This document shows, piece after piece, positions 15,601 to 22,234 of a stretch of 26,313 nucleotides of DNA. Source of the stretch: a virus; the IMG/VR virus record IMGVR_UViG_3300017963_000691, positions 1 to 26,313 of that record. One strand, given 5' to 3'. The stretch's first letter is position 1; each line of letters starts with the position of its first letter. The notes under the pieces were generated by a model, which was given only the letters and a program-made list of their open reading frames with translations, was not told the DNA's origin and searched no databases. Position numbers and translations under genes: made by a program.

Positions 15601-15845
15601 TCAAAACGGCTCTTAACTTTATTGTTCTTTTTGTTTATCGTCGTTGATTTTTCATCAACATGTACGACCTTTCCGCTCCATTTTTCCGGTTCTCTCTTTG
15701 CCGCATCCCTCTTGTCCCAATGTTGATCTATATAGATTATGGAACCGTTGGGAAGCTTTCGGTAATGAGGCTTGACCATCCTTGCCTTTTTGATCGATTC
15801 GAGTTTCTTTTTTCTCGAACGCCTTGAAGCATATGTAAATATCAT
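12651..15845 (-). CDS. SNF2-type helicase/ATPase, 1064 aa
   Basis: Superfamily-2 DNA translocase of SNF2 type. Motif I reads DMGGGKGLL (about 254-262), motif II is ALDEAH (382-385 for DEAH), motif III is ASGTFLSNNP, motif V is IKEGMNLQ, and motif VI is QSYARIWRFGQDKP with both arginines. The P-loop has Gly in place of the usual Thr/Ser after Lys, an odd change for an active ATPase. The first 240 residues are basic and His-rich and carry a RKLPNGSIIYIDQHWDKRDA module similar in spirit to the KDG modules of the neighbours. The C-terminal 300 residues are His/Lys/Asp-rich and unassigned. ATG 15845 has GGAGGT 6 bases upstream and overlaps the previous stop (ATGA). Likely a packaged polyvalent protein that remodels or protects incoming DNA. 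Confidence 0.85.
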   Translation of the reverse strand: MIFTYASRRSRKKKLESIKKARMVKPHYRKLPNGSIIYIDQHWDKRDAAKREPEKWSGKVVHVDEKSTTINKKNNKVKSRFEHVKHDHDKKVHELSKEQIHAHLNQNVDTYEMARKMAMKHFGIKKHDEEFRKKHIKPLAKHLEKTYGKSSSLAAMSGHRQVNDYLHHVVDTHDPKSEDADHHDHAMAKMAIEHSDDALDSLAQEREEVHVAKAKGPKDCPVINAISNDISFFGHQAEVLAKLDVLSKAVIDVDMGGGKGLLLPADALNLMQKGSVKKPLIVVPAATLDQNASKVINEYTDAKVNVFKITNQTLKDHYNGDAQKMVEDIHKAPENTIFMASYDVFSYQSKDPTTKKAYEDEEKRFERGRTLSSAGFDYCALDEAHNIKNTKTNRFKAMKYLTTAKYRRVASGTFLSNNPMDVLGQMKWLHPSWDMTEDQFKKEYGHTETKGGVHWDEQGLKNLRDDLDDMGMISLRRSAWLHNLPKRDERLSFVEMDKELKSVNELAITNFVEQLREEAEKNPKLKKALAEDDADELLQGNPKIVGGLDTLGGITDYPDMMADLVEESFKTLRQGKKAGGSIETDDDMAQAKQYLDRFKPHVRKAIRALKGVVSPKAKDVYKKLDEHFADKKNGKYIVFCQRRMSAAHIMKHMPEEHKKNAMYFDASQMGKLDSFAKDPDGPKIIVAVDASIKEGMNLQIANGMYRYDHHFSPGNQEQSYARIWRFGQDKPAKIHLGIVDQGVDVTKYCRMMSKYHQNMHVISDFPEDPTLVAFKLSLSNIESNRGSDIVPKYHQKGLDILNFQAEENRELRKHYGDKPFKRSGGKGFGKGAEMKHGIGPYHTEFTGKEEKGKLTDDEKNSLAGHMRDALRKHFGDEMTYDDDHWDAYLPEAVELAGRHKLKGHMGKNVHKDTWESYHNEYQHEAEEKHDDDEKKFLHDVVNRWSSGKKHTPHSKLDHHDALMSSWDEVGVPYKEQAMPILQGDTEELLSLLKKKKTRFERDHNNRPLTHPVVEAFWKKWAEEDGGAPSRNYKNMVNHAVSKMMEHEGGWETMKNRHQHKLKEK

Positions 15846-16156
15846 TCCGGCACCTCCGTTGACACCCGCAGTTCTCCTTGAGAGCCAATGTAAAACCACT
15901 GCTGGTCGAGGCCCATGTCTACTGCATCACGAAAGCTTTCTGCATCATAGTCTTCATGCATCTTGTCGATCACATATACAAACGCCTCGGCCTCTACCAT
16001 GCTCATTGGAGACAGTTGATGCCTTACAATCAAGGGATCTTGATGGTGGTCCGTGTTGCTTCCCTGTATGGAGGCATTGACCTGATCGTCCCTGTCACTT
16101 TCCATTTCCTCCGGAGACTTGGCCTTTTTTTTCTTCTTGAACCAATTTAATTTCAA
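15842..16156 (-). CDS. Small charged protein before the helicase gene, 104 aa
   Basis: Unrecognised. The start is TTG 16156, supported by AGGAGGT 5-6 bases upstream and by the absence of a suitable ATG. The N-terminus is strongly basic (WFKKKKKAKSPEEME). The C-terminal half, MVEAEAFVYVIDKMHEDYDA then WFYIGSQGELRV, looks like a small alpha/beta domain. It overlaps the helicase start by 4 bases (ATGA), so the two are probably made together. Confidence 0.6.
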   Translation of the reverse strand: MKLNWFKKKKKAKSPEEMESDRDDQVNASIQGSNTDHHQDPLIVRHQLSPMSMVEAEAFVYVIDKMHEDYDAESFRDAVDMGLDQQWFYIGSQGELRVSTEVPE

Positions 16157-16165
16157 AGCGACCTC

Positions 16166-16567
16166 CTAATTCACTATCTCTATGGCAAGACTTTCAAGAT
16201 TCATGGGCCATCTGTATACACCGTTGTCGTCAAAGGTGATTACGAATGTTCCATAAAACAAACCCTTTTCAGCGGTATCCGTCGATGCCCACTTGTAACG
16301 GACTATGCCGTTTTCCTCATCGACTATTTCCACCTCTCCGTTGACGGAAGCCTCAATCGGCTCACGACCGCACTTTTTAAGCTCGAATTCAACCTTGTAT
16401 GCATCGGTCAAATCCAATACATTCGCCTGATTGACGTTGTTTGAATCCTCGCAGGAATACCCCTGATCGATGCTAACATTTCTTGGTATGGTCCCGTCCT
16501 TGGTTATCTGCACTTCAAGATATGGCACTGTCGAACCAACCCTGATTTGAAAATTGCTTACAAACAT
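16166..16567 (-). CDS. BppU-like beta-sandwich virion protein, 133 aa
   Basis: The sequence runs through an Ig-like series: YLEVQITKDGTIPRNVSI, YKVEFELKK, ASVNGEVEIVDEENGIVRYKW, then KGLFYGTFVITFDDNGVYRWP. This pattern (strand, 'v.F.l', 'G.v.y.W', 'G.y..eF', 'g...r.P') is that of the N-terminal domain of phage baseplate upper proteins and related receptor-side proteins. It sits between the cold-shock gene and the helicase rather than in a tail cluster. A head- or neck-attached version is likely. The start overlaps the cold-shock stop (TAATG). Confidence 0.6.
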   Translation of the reverse strand: MFVSNFQIRVGSTVPYLEVQITKDGTIPRNVSIDQGYSCEDSNNVNQANVLDLTDAYKVEFELKKCGREPIEASVNGEVEIVDEENGIVRYKWASTDTAEKGLFYGTFVITFDDNGVYRWPMNLESLAIEIVN

Positions 16568-16827
16568 TATTCACTGTCCTCGCATGCTTCGATTATTTTC
16601 ACTTCCTTGGTACAAACGCCCTTGTGGTTCTTGCCGATGGAAAACTCAACGAGATCGCCCTTGGCAAGCGTCTTGTACCCCCTGTGGACTATATAATGGA
16701 AATGGACAAACAATTCCTTCCCTTCAGCAACGGAATCGTCATCCGGCTTGACAAAACCTATTCCCTTTTTGGGATCAAACCACATGACCCTTCCTGTATA
16801 TCTAGGTTGATTTCGGCTATCTCGCAT
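16567..16827 (-). CDS. Cold-shock domain protein, 86 aa
   Basis: CspA-type nucleic-acid-binding OB-fold. The opening GRVMWFDPKKGIGFVKP (12-28) gives the 'G.VkWF...kGfGFI' signature with RNP1. LFVHFHYI (39-46) is RNP2. GDLVEFSIG and GVCTKEVKII complete the five strands. Start ATG 16827 has AAGG nearby and overlaps the portal end by 11 bases; an in-frame GTG at 16887 is less likely. Cold-shock proteins melt RNA structure and can steady messenger RNA. Lying between portal and other structural genes, this one may aid late messages or bind packaged nucleic acid. Gly replaces the usual aromatic in KGIGF at one surface position (Ile for Phe), a mild deviation. Confidence 0.85.
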   Translation of the reverse strand: MRDSRNQPRYTGRVMWFDPKKGIGFVKPDDDSVAEGKELFVHFHYIVHRGYKTLAKGDLVEFSIGKNHKGVCTKEVKIIEACEDSE

Positions 16828-18637
16828 TTCGCCTTGTTTCCTTTTCATCTTGTTCTGACCACGGCGGGTTTCTGATAAATCCTTCACGACCGGCCTTCTC
16901 CTTGGAGGTTTTCTTTTTCTTCTTCTTTTTCACTTTCCTTATCTTGGATTGCTCGTTTGATTTTACATTTTGATCTTCGTCGTCGCCTCTGTTTTCATCC
17001 TCTGGCGGTTCTTCGTCCTGTGAAGGCGGTTGTTCGTCACCCTGCATCGGTTGCTGCTGCATCTGTTGTTGTTGCATCTGCATCTGTTGTTCCTGCATCT
17101 GCTGCTGTTGCTCCATCTGTTTTGTCTGCATGATGAATGTATTGTCGATGACCTCTCCCTCTTCTCCTCCAATGGGATCAAGAGCCATCATCTGCCTTCT
17201 TTCATCGACTTTGGTAATGGATGCATACTTTTCCATGATCTCAAGCTGTTCAAGCTCGTTTTCCCCATTGTCCCATTCAAACATCATGTTTTCATCAATA
17301 CGTTCCAAGATCGGATCGAACATGGAAGTCTTCAGATGCAGCAATAGGCATTCATGCCCTTGTTCTTGGGCCATGTTGATCTGTTTGGTCTGACTGGCCT
17401 GTTGCAGTCCACCGGCATTGTCTCCGGCTCTCGGCGCTTCGTTTATTTCTGATGGATGCATTCTGAACACCGCACAGCCGAGATTGGTCAGTTTCTGGAT
17501 GTATATGTCAAACAGCATGTCCCGGTGATTTTGCTTCAGATTGATTACATTTACATCATCTGCGCCTCCGGGAAGAGCAATCAGAGGCAGTCGGTACATT
17601 CCGGGAACACCTGTGAGATTACCCTGGAAGATCTGTTCTATGTCCTTCACATGCTGGTCGTCATAATTGCCCTTCAGGGCCACCATTGACTCCGCCATTG
17701 AACCGAATTCAAAATAGCGGCTGTTGGCACTCATGGCCATTATCTCTGAAAGGATGATGAATATGGCCCTCTCAGTGAGCGACCTTGGATACCCCGCCTG
17801 TCTGACATCCGTTTGTTTCCCGAAACTGCCTATCAACAACTCATCGTGCCTGAATGCAGCGGCTGGTCTTCCGTACAAGAGATAGATGTATTCGGTCTTT
17901 TCGTCGATGTCCAACTTGTACCTGTCACTCGCCATCTGGAGCACCCGCCTGTATGCAGACCAGTTCGTTCCCCAGTCCTTGGGCATGTCCTTCTCTCTTG
18001 TAGTGAGAAATTTCAATACATTGAATGTGGGAAGCACATTTGCCCCGTCGATTGCGCCAAACGCCCTTGGAGTCCTGTTTACATCAAGCCCAAGCTCGAT
18101 CACCGGCCTGTTGATGACCAGATAGTCTTCTGTGACTGCCGAAAGAAAGTTGCTGAATGTTGGTTCCACATCCCGATAAACAGTTCCCCCTTCCTCTTGG
18201 TCCCAAAATACACGCCACGGTTTCTCAAACATCTTCTCGGTTTCCCGGCACATTTCCTTGAAACCTTCGGGAACAGTGAAGTGGGGATCATGCTCTCTCT
18301 TATGCACGATCTTGAAACCCACCTGATTCTTTTTGGTAAGTCTGGTAGGTCTGCTGTATCTCATGGTCTGATGCAATCTTGTACTGATGATTGCAGACAG
18401 GACGGGTGATCTCCATCCAATCTCCCTCAGAACGCTGAAATTGAGTGTTCCCCGGAATGCCCTTGTATTGGAATATCCTTTGGGATACCCCCCGAACATG
18501 CCGTTTGCAAGCGCCTGTTCCGGCAGTCTCGGTGCAGTCGGTGCAATGCCCAGTGCCATTGCCCTCAATACATCCGCAAAGCCCACTGAATTCTTTTCTG
18601 CGTTCTTGTTTGTTTGAGTCTTGTTGTTCTCAGGCAT
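16817..18637 (-). CDS. Portal protein with Gln/Met-rich tail, 606 aa
   Basis: Portal of the head: a ring through which DNA is packed and ejected. Assignment rests on place directly after the terminase (TAATG overlap), length, and the core with REIGWRSPVLSAIISTRLHQ, the wing/stem area DYLVINRPVIELGLD, and a clip/stem run ILSEIMAMSANSRYFEFGSMAESM. Residues about 505-530 are almost only Gln and Met. They are followed by an acidic Pro-rich segment and then KIRKVKKKKKKKTSK, ending GFIRNPPWSEQDE. This low-complexity C-terminal tail would lie inside the capsid and is not part of typical portals. The last 11 bases overlap the cold-shock gene. Confidence 0.85.
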   Translation of the reverse strand: MPENNKTQTNKNAEKNSVGFADVLRAMALGIAPTAPRLPEQALANGMFGGYPKGYSNTRAFRGTLNFSVLREIGWRSPVLSAIISTRLHQTMRYSRPTRLTKKNQVGFKIVHKREHDPHFTVPEGFKEMCRETEKMFEKPWRVFWDQEEGGTVYRDVEPTFSNFLSAVTEDYLVINRPVIELGLDVNRTPRAFGAIDGANVLPTFNVLKFLTTREKDMPKDWGTNWSAYRRVLQMASDRYKLDIDEKTEYIYLLYGRPAAAFRHDELLIGSFGKQTDVRQAGYPRSLTERAIFIILSEIMAMSANSRYFEFGSMAESMVALKGNYDDQHVKDIEQIFQGNLTGVPGMYRLPLIALPGGADDVNVINLKQNHRDMLFDIYIQKLTNLGCAVFRMHPSEINEAPRAGDNAGGLQQASQTKQINMAQEQGHECLLLHLKTSMFDPILERIDENMMFEWDNGENELEQLEIMEKYASITKVDERRQMMALDPIGGEEGEVIDNTFIMQTKQMEQQQQMQEQQMQMQQQQMQQQPMQGDEQPPSQDEEPPEDENRGDDEDQNVKSNEQSKIRKVKKKKKKKTSKEKAGREGFIRNPPWSEQDEKETRRNAR

Positions 18638-20391
18638 TAATCTTCCCTCTTTATCAATTGTTCAGATTTCTCAAACATTCGCTTGTAATGTTCGATCATT
18701 GTCTTGGATGCATTAGGCGGTATGGGCAGGTCTTTGAAGTTTTCCGGCTTTTCGGTGTTGATCTGCAATGCATTTCCGCTTCCCATGCTTATGCCCCTCA
18801 CTATGAATTCTCCACGGCATGCATAGGCCAACAGGCAATATACTTCTGCATGGAAATAATGATCGGGATCTCCAAGCCAGTCGTATCGGTTCCTTTCCTC
18901 ATCGTAGATCCTTGTAGGCGTTTTCATCTGGTCGTAATAATCGCCTCCGTCAAGGCTCTGGGCATTCCTTGGATTGATGAATCGCCTCTGCACGAACCTG
19001 CTTTGCACCTTGTCCATCAACATTGTCCTGTCTGCACTCACTATTCTTTCGTTTTCATCCTTGGTCACTTCCTTCAGACCATTCACATATCTGCATATCC
19101 ATCCACGCCCGATGTGCTTGTCTGCATACTTTTTTGCATTCCTTGTTTCCGGCATGGCATCGATAACGTACCCAACTATGTTAAACCGTTTGAACAGTGC
19201 ATCCAACTCTTCAAATTCCCGCACGATTCCAGCAAATACCAGTCTGAAACGCTCTCCCTCGCATATCTGCCTTACAACCACGTTGAGTTTCTTGCCGACA
19301 TCCACACCCATTACACATGGCTCTTTGCAGTCAATGGGCATGACGTAATCCTCCTTGCATGCATTGAGAATTTCATCCGTGAGTTTTGCGCCCTTTCCTG
19401 CAAATGTTTTTCCCAGCATGGAATTGTAAAAGACCTGCATGGTGGTGTCATCGTCCAAACCAAGTTGGAACTTTTCCCACATCTTGGATATCTTGACGAA
19501 TTTCGACAGCATCTGATGTATCAGATAACCATGCGTTTGTTTGTTTTCGTATGCAGGAACCCAACACGATTGCATGGTGTACCTGTTGATAGGCTTGTGG
19601 CATTTTATGCAATATACATTGATGTCCCGGTCGCATCCGATATCCCATTCCTTGTCTCTCAGCATGTAGGAATAGTCGTCCATCTGCCTGACCACGTTCT
19701 TGAACCAGTCCATAGGCTGGTAGGTGTTGCAGTGATGGCATTTGACAAAGAATTCCCTTTGGTCCGACATCATGTATCGTCTGTTTATGCCGAATTTATC
19801 TACAGTAGGATTTGATGCTTCATATTTGAGCTTATACGGTGATGCAGTCAAACGGTCGTCGGCCTTTTCATAATTGGCAAGATCAAACCTGTCTATTTCG
19901 TCGGCAAGAATGAGATCGAGCGGCTTCTCAATGAAAGTAGTGGCCGAATTCGACCCTGCATAAAAAATAGAACCCATTCCAAAGTGTTTCAAAGACCGGG
20001 ATGCAGCGACATTTGCACCATGCACCAACATATTCCTGTAGTGCGGCACCGTTTCAAACAGCTTGTCTATCCGGTTTGCCACAAACAGGTTCCTGAGGTC
20101 GGTTGTAGGCAACACATACATGCACTGCAATCCCTTTTCAGCCCATGCAAATGATGCAACGATCAGGAATTCAGATTTCCCGGTCTGAACCGATGACTGC
20201 AAAACGACCTCTGGAGCATCATCTTTGTATATTTCAAACAAATACGGCATGTCATGGAAGGACATCTTCTCGCCACGGATATTATGGTGATGAGACATTG
20301 CGTATTTCAAGCGGGGATATTTTTCGAGCTGTTTGTCAAGCTTTGCTATCGTCGCCAGATATAGCTTTTCCAGATCCTCTCTGTCTGTCAT
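18637..20391 (-). CDS. terL: Terminase large subunit (GpA-like), 584 aa
   Basis: DNA-packaging motor: ATPase plus nuclease. The Walker A variant is SSVQTGKSE (Lys72, Ser73). Walker B is DLILADEIDR (Asp164, Glu165). A zinc ribbon CHHC at 218-221 with CIKC at 261-264 lies between the two halves, as in lambda gpA-type terminases. The nuclease half shows GVDVG (Asp364), VIDAMPETR (Asp411) and a late acidic motif GDPDHYFHAE near 516-525. ATG 20391 has AGAGGA 9 bases upstream although it lies inside the end of the upstream zinc-ribbon gene. All catalytic positions seem intact. Confidence 0.92.
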   Translation of the reverse strand: MTDREDLEKLYLATIAKLDKQLEKYPRLKYAMSHHHNIRGEKMSFHDMPYLFEIYKDDAPEVVLQSSVQTGKSEFLIVASFAWAEKGLQCMYVLPTTDLRNLFVANRIDKLFETVPHYRNMLVHGANVAASRSLKHFGMGSIFYAGSNSATTFIEKPLDLILADEIDRFDLANYEKADDRLTASPYKLKYEASNPTVDKFGINRRYMMSDQREFFVKCHHCNTYQPMDWFKNVVRQMDDYSYMLRDKEWDIGCDRDINVYCIKCHKPINRYTMQSCWVPAYENKQTHGYLIHQMLSKFVKISKMWEKFQLGLDDDTTMQVFYNSMLGKTFAGKGAKLTDEILNACKEDYVMPIDCKEPCVMGVDVGKKLNVVVRQICEGERFRLVFAGIVREFEELDALFKRFNIVGYVIDAMPETRNAKKYADKHIGRGWICRYVNGLKEVTKDENERIVSADRTMLMDKVQSRFVQRRFINPRNAQSLDGGDYYDQMKTPTRIYDEERNRYDWLGDPDHYFHAEVYCLLAYACRGEFIVRGISMGSGNALQINTEKPENFKDLPIPPNASKTMIEHYKRMFEKSEQLIKRED

Positions 20392-20608
20392 CGGGTTTTT
20401 TCCTCTGATTTGAAATTATCCACTGCCCGGTCGGAATAAGCTTATCGCAGTGAATGTTCTTAGTTTTCAAATCCTTTCCACACCCAAGACATATAACTCT
20501 TTCCTTCGGGCCTCTATAGACTGTCGCACACTTGTTGCATGAGACAAAGCGTTGCGGAACAACGATATAACTATCAATTTTCAACCGACCGCAACCATGT
20601 CTCGCCAT
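20336..20608 (-). CDS. Zinc-ribbon protein, 90 aa
   Basis: Small basic protein with one zinc ribbon: CNKC at about 24-27 and CLGC at about 40-43, plus a further Cys/His pair (IHCDK). The tail is Arg/Lys/Ser-rich. The ribosome site AAAGGA lies 7 bases before ATG. Its final 56 bases overlap the terminase gene, a tight coupling that suggests co-expression with packaging genes. It may bind DNA or help the terminase, but no named family is recognised. Confidence 0.65.
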   Translation of the reverse strand: MARHGCGRLKIDSYIVVPQRFVSCNKCATVYRGPKERVICLGCGKDLKTKNIHCDKLIPTGQWIISNQRKKPDDRQRGSGKAISGDDSKA

Positions 20609-20618
20609 ATCACATCCT

Positions 20619-20819
20619 TTACTTTTTTAGATCAAATTCAGGCGCTCCAACCATCTTGTTGAATTGGGAACCGCCACTGCACACCGGGCATGCCCTCTCT
20701 TCAGAATCTTCGCCGTTGAATACATGCACCGTTCCGAAACCATGACAATATTTGCATGATTTGGAAATATCCTTGTCAGTAGGTGTCTGCAAGTTCTCTT
20801 GCCTTTCGCTCAAAGTCAT
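20619..20819 (-). CDS. DnaJ-type zinc-finger protein, 66 aa
   Basis: Carries CKYCHGFGTV then CPVCSGG, which is the CxxCxGxG half-repeat pattern of the DnaJ Cys-rich domain, here as one stand-alone zinc unit without a J-domain. An in-frame frame extends to 20879 (TTG) and ATG is also found at 20828. ATG 20819 is preferred because GGGGG lies 9 bases upstream. The function is unknown; a chaperone-like or nucleic-acid role is possible. It overlaps the preceding gene by 44 bases. Confidence 0.6.
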   Translation of the reverse strand: MTLSERQENLQTPTDKDISKSCKYCHGFGTVHVFNGEDSEERACPVCSGGSQFNKMVGAPEFDLKK

Positions 20820-21360
20820 CACTTTCATCCCCCGTAATGTTTCCCTGCCAATTGTCTCCACCTTCGTAATTGCCTTCAATTATCTCCCTGCCATCCGGTA
20901 TGTAGTCCGATTTCGGGACACTTTGCGCTTTCGGTTTGCCTTCATCGACAAATCCCCCCGGCACCTGCAAATATTTGTCCATCGGTTCTTGGACAGAATC
21001 CTCATCCAACCCTGAAATCAATTCCTCTTGCAGCGAAGATTTTTTTTTTGACCGGCTCGGCCTTTTCTTTTTCTTCTTTTTCACATCCTTGGAATCTTCC
21101 TGTTCCTTCTTGTACTTGGCCCATCTTGCCTTGGCAGCCCTTCGACACCTTTCCTTAACATCGAGTTTTTCCTTTTCTCCAAGCGTGGCATTCAGTTCCT
21201 CGGTCGCCTTGCACAGTTCCTCCTTGGATTTTTTCGGCTTTGAGGATGCGGCTTGCTCTTTTGTCTTTACATCCACACTGGAACCCGCTGCTTGAAGGAT
21301 GGATTGAATAACCTTGTGGTCGTTCTTGTTGAATGGATTAAACTCAAGTGTTATTTTCAT
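20776..21360 (-). CDS. Basic protein upstream of terminase, 194 aa
   Basis: Start ATG 21360 has AAGGAG 9 bases upstream; the longer frame to 21402 has none. The N-terminal domain MKITLEFNPFNKNDHKVIQS looks like a short strand-helix fold. A middle basic region has CRRAAKARWAKYKKEQ, a motif seen in some phage DNA-binding proteins, and KKKKKKRPSRSKKK. The acidic C-terminus is disordered. Given its place before the terminase large subunit it might be a terminase small subunit, but no helix-turn-helix is clear, so this is only a possibility. Confidence 0.6.
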   Translation of the reverse strand: MKITLEFNPFNKNDHKVIQSILQAAGSSVDVKTKEQAASSKPKKSKEELCKATEELNATLGEKEKLDVKERCRRAAKARWAKYKKEQEDSKDVKKKKKKRPSRSKKKSSLQEELISGLDEDSVQEPMDKYLQVPGGFVDEGKPKAQSVPKSDYIPDGREIIEGNYEGGDNWQGNITGDESDDFERKARELADTY

Positions 21361-21373
21361 GTCGATCTGCTCC

Positions 21374-21616
21374 TTACACGTTTCCGCCCAAAGATCTCTC
21401 AATTGTTTTGACGACTAAGTGTATTTTATCATATGTTTTATGTTTCAAGCACAATTTAACGGCACTGACCAGAATATGTGGCGCAATCTTTGCAGGTGCA
21501 TTCTCAATCTGGTTTCTGATTTCCTGAATGGTAGCGGTGTTCCGCACCTCATTTTTGTTTTTTTTGGCCGGTGTTTTTCTTTGTGGCACGACCTTGCTTG
21601 TTGTCTTTCTTTTCAT
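21374..21616 (-). CDS. Small basic protein, 80 aa
   Basis: Unrecognised. The first 28 residues are Lys/Arg/Thr-rich and likely disordered (KRKTTSKVVPQRKTPAKKNK). The rest forms helices (IQEIRNQIENAPAKIAPHIL, LVVKTIERSL). AGGGG stands near ATG 21616, and the start overlaps the preceding ClpX-finger gene by 68 bases. Nucleic-acid contact is likely from charge only. Confidence 0.55.
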   Translation of the reverse strand: MKRKTTSKVVPQRKTPAKKNKNEVRNTATIQEIRNQIENAPAKIAPHILVSAVKLCLKHKTYDKIHLVVKTIERSLGGNV

Positions 21617-21941
21617 CCGGTTTCCCCTCTTTAATGGTTTCTGGAATCATCCCCCACATCATTTTACCAGTAACCAGATCAGCCATCATGTGGTGCGTGA
21701 ATCCATTGACCTTTTTTTTAAACAAAACCTGCTTCGACCATGCCGGGAATTTCTCGAATGCATTTCTTGCCATCGTTCCGATGCAGTTGGAACATATGCA
21801 AAAATCCTTGTTTTCGACCATGAATGCCGAATTCTTTCTCTCATCACCGCACAAAGAGCACCTTCTGTCATCATTCTCTTTTTCAATTTGATCGACACTC
21901 TTCAATTCAGATTTCTTTAACTGTTCTTCGCTTCTCAACAT
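21549..21941 (-). CDS. Stand-alone ClpX-type zinc-finger protein, 130 aa
   Basis: Residues 28-53 (CSLCGDERKNSAFMVENKDF then CICSNC) match the N-terminal zinc-binding domain of ClpX (CsfCgk....rkli...vyICd.Cv): Cys28, Cys31, Cys50, Cys53. There is no AAA+ part. The helix following (IGTMARNAFEKF) and a basic tail (KKDNKQGRATKKN) are extra. The ClpX domain dimerises and takes up adaptors and substrates, so a phage copy could act as a decoy or adaptor for host ClpXP. This is inference. A plain zinc-ribbon role is the alternative. It overlaps the MazG-like gene by 7 bases. Confidence 0.7.
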   Translation of the reverse strand: MLRSEEQLKKSELKSVDQIEKENDDRRCSLCGDERKNSAFMVENKDFCICSNCIGTMARNAFEKFPAWSKQVLFKKKVNGFTHHMMADLVTGKMMWGMIPETIKEGKPDEKKDNKQGRATKKNTGQKKQK

Positions 21942-22234
21942 AAATAATTTCCCTTCTGTTCCTGCAGACGACCTTTAAGTCGCTCCATTTTTTTATCCTT
22001 TGCCTCTAATATATCGTCGATATATATGAGCTTGAATTGATCAAGCACAACGTCAAGATCGGCAATCTCTTCAATGAGAGACTGCCACTTGTCCGATGTC
22101 TTGTGCCATCGTTTGATTTTCATGATTTCTTTGATTACTTCAGAGCATTCTTCGGAAAGAACCAGAAGTTGATTGGATAGTCCATATACATTGATAGCTT
22201 CAAGCAGGATTTCAGTCTTTTCTTCGTCCTTCAA
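21935..22234 (-). CDS. MazG-like NTP pyrophosphohydrolase, 99 aa
   Basis: All-alpha NTP-PPase fold: LSEECSEVIKEIMKI (EExxE) in the first half and LIEEIADLDVVLDQF (ExxD/DxxD) in the second supply the metal-binding acids of the MazG family. Such enzymes split unwanted NTPs or (p)ppGpp-related nucleotides, and phage copies may affect starvation signalling or the nucleotide pool. Start TTG 22234 is used as no ATG fits; GAGG lies about 10 bases upstream. It overlaps the exonuclease end by 23 bases. Length is typical of single-domain members. Confidence 0.8.
   Translation of the reverse strand: MKDEEKTEILLEAINVYGLSNQLLVLSEECSEVIKEIMKIKRWHKTSDKWQSLIEEIADLDVVLDQFKLIYIDDILEAKDKKMERLKGRLQEQKGNYLC

Noticed and set aside
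15846-15899. N-terminal extension of the helicase
   Set aside because: ATG 15845 has a perfect GGAGGT and couples to the previous stop; the extension would contain that ribosome site.
18445-19815. 456-codon plus-strand frame opposite the terminase and portal genes
   Set aside because: It is antisense to two well-identified genes, has no recognisable domain or ribosome site, and stays open only through the codon bias of the true strand.
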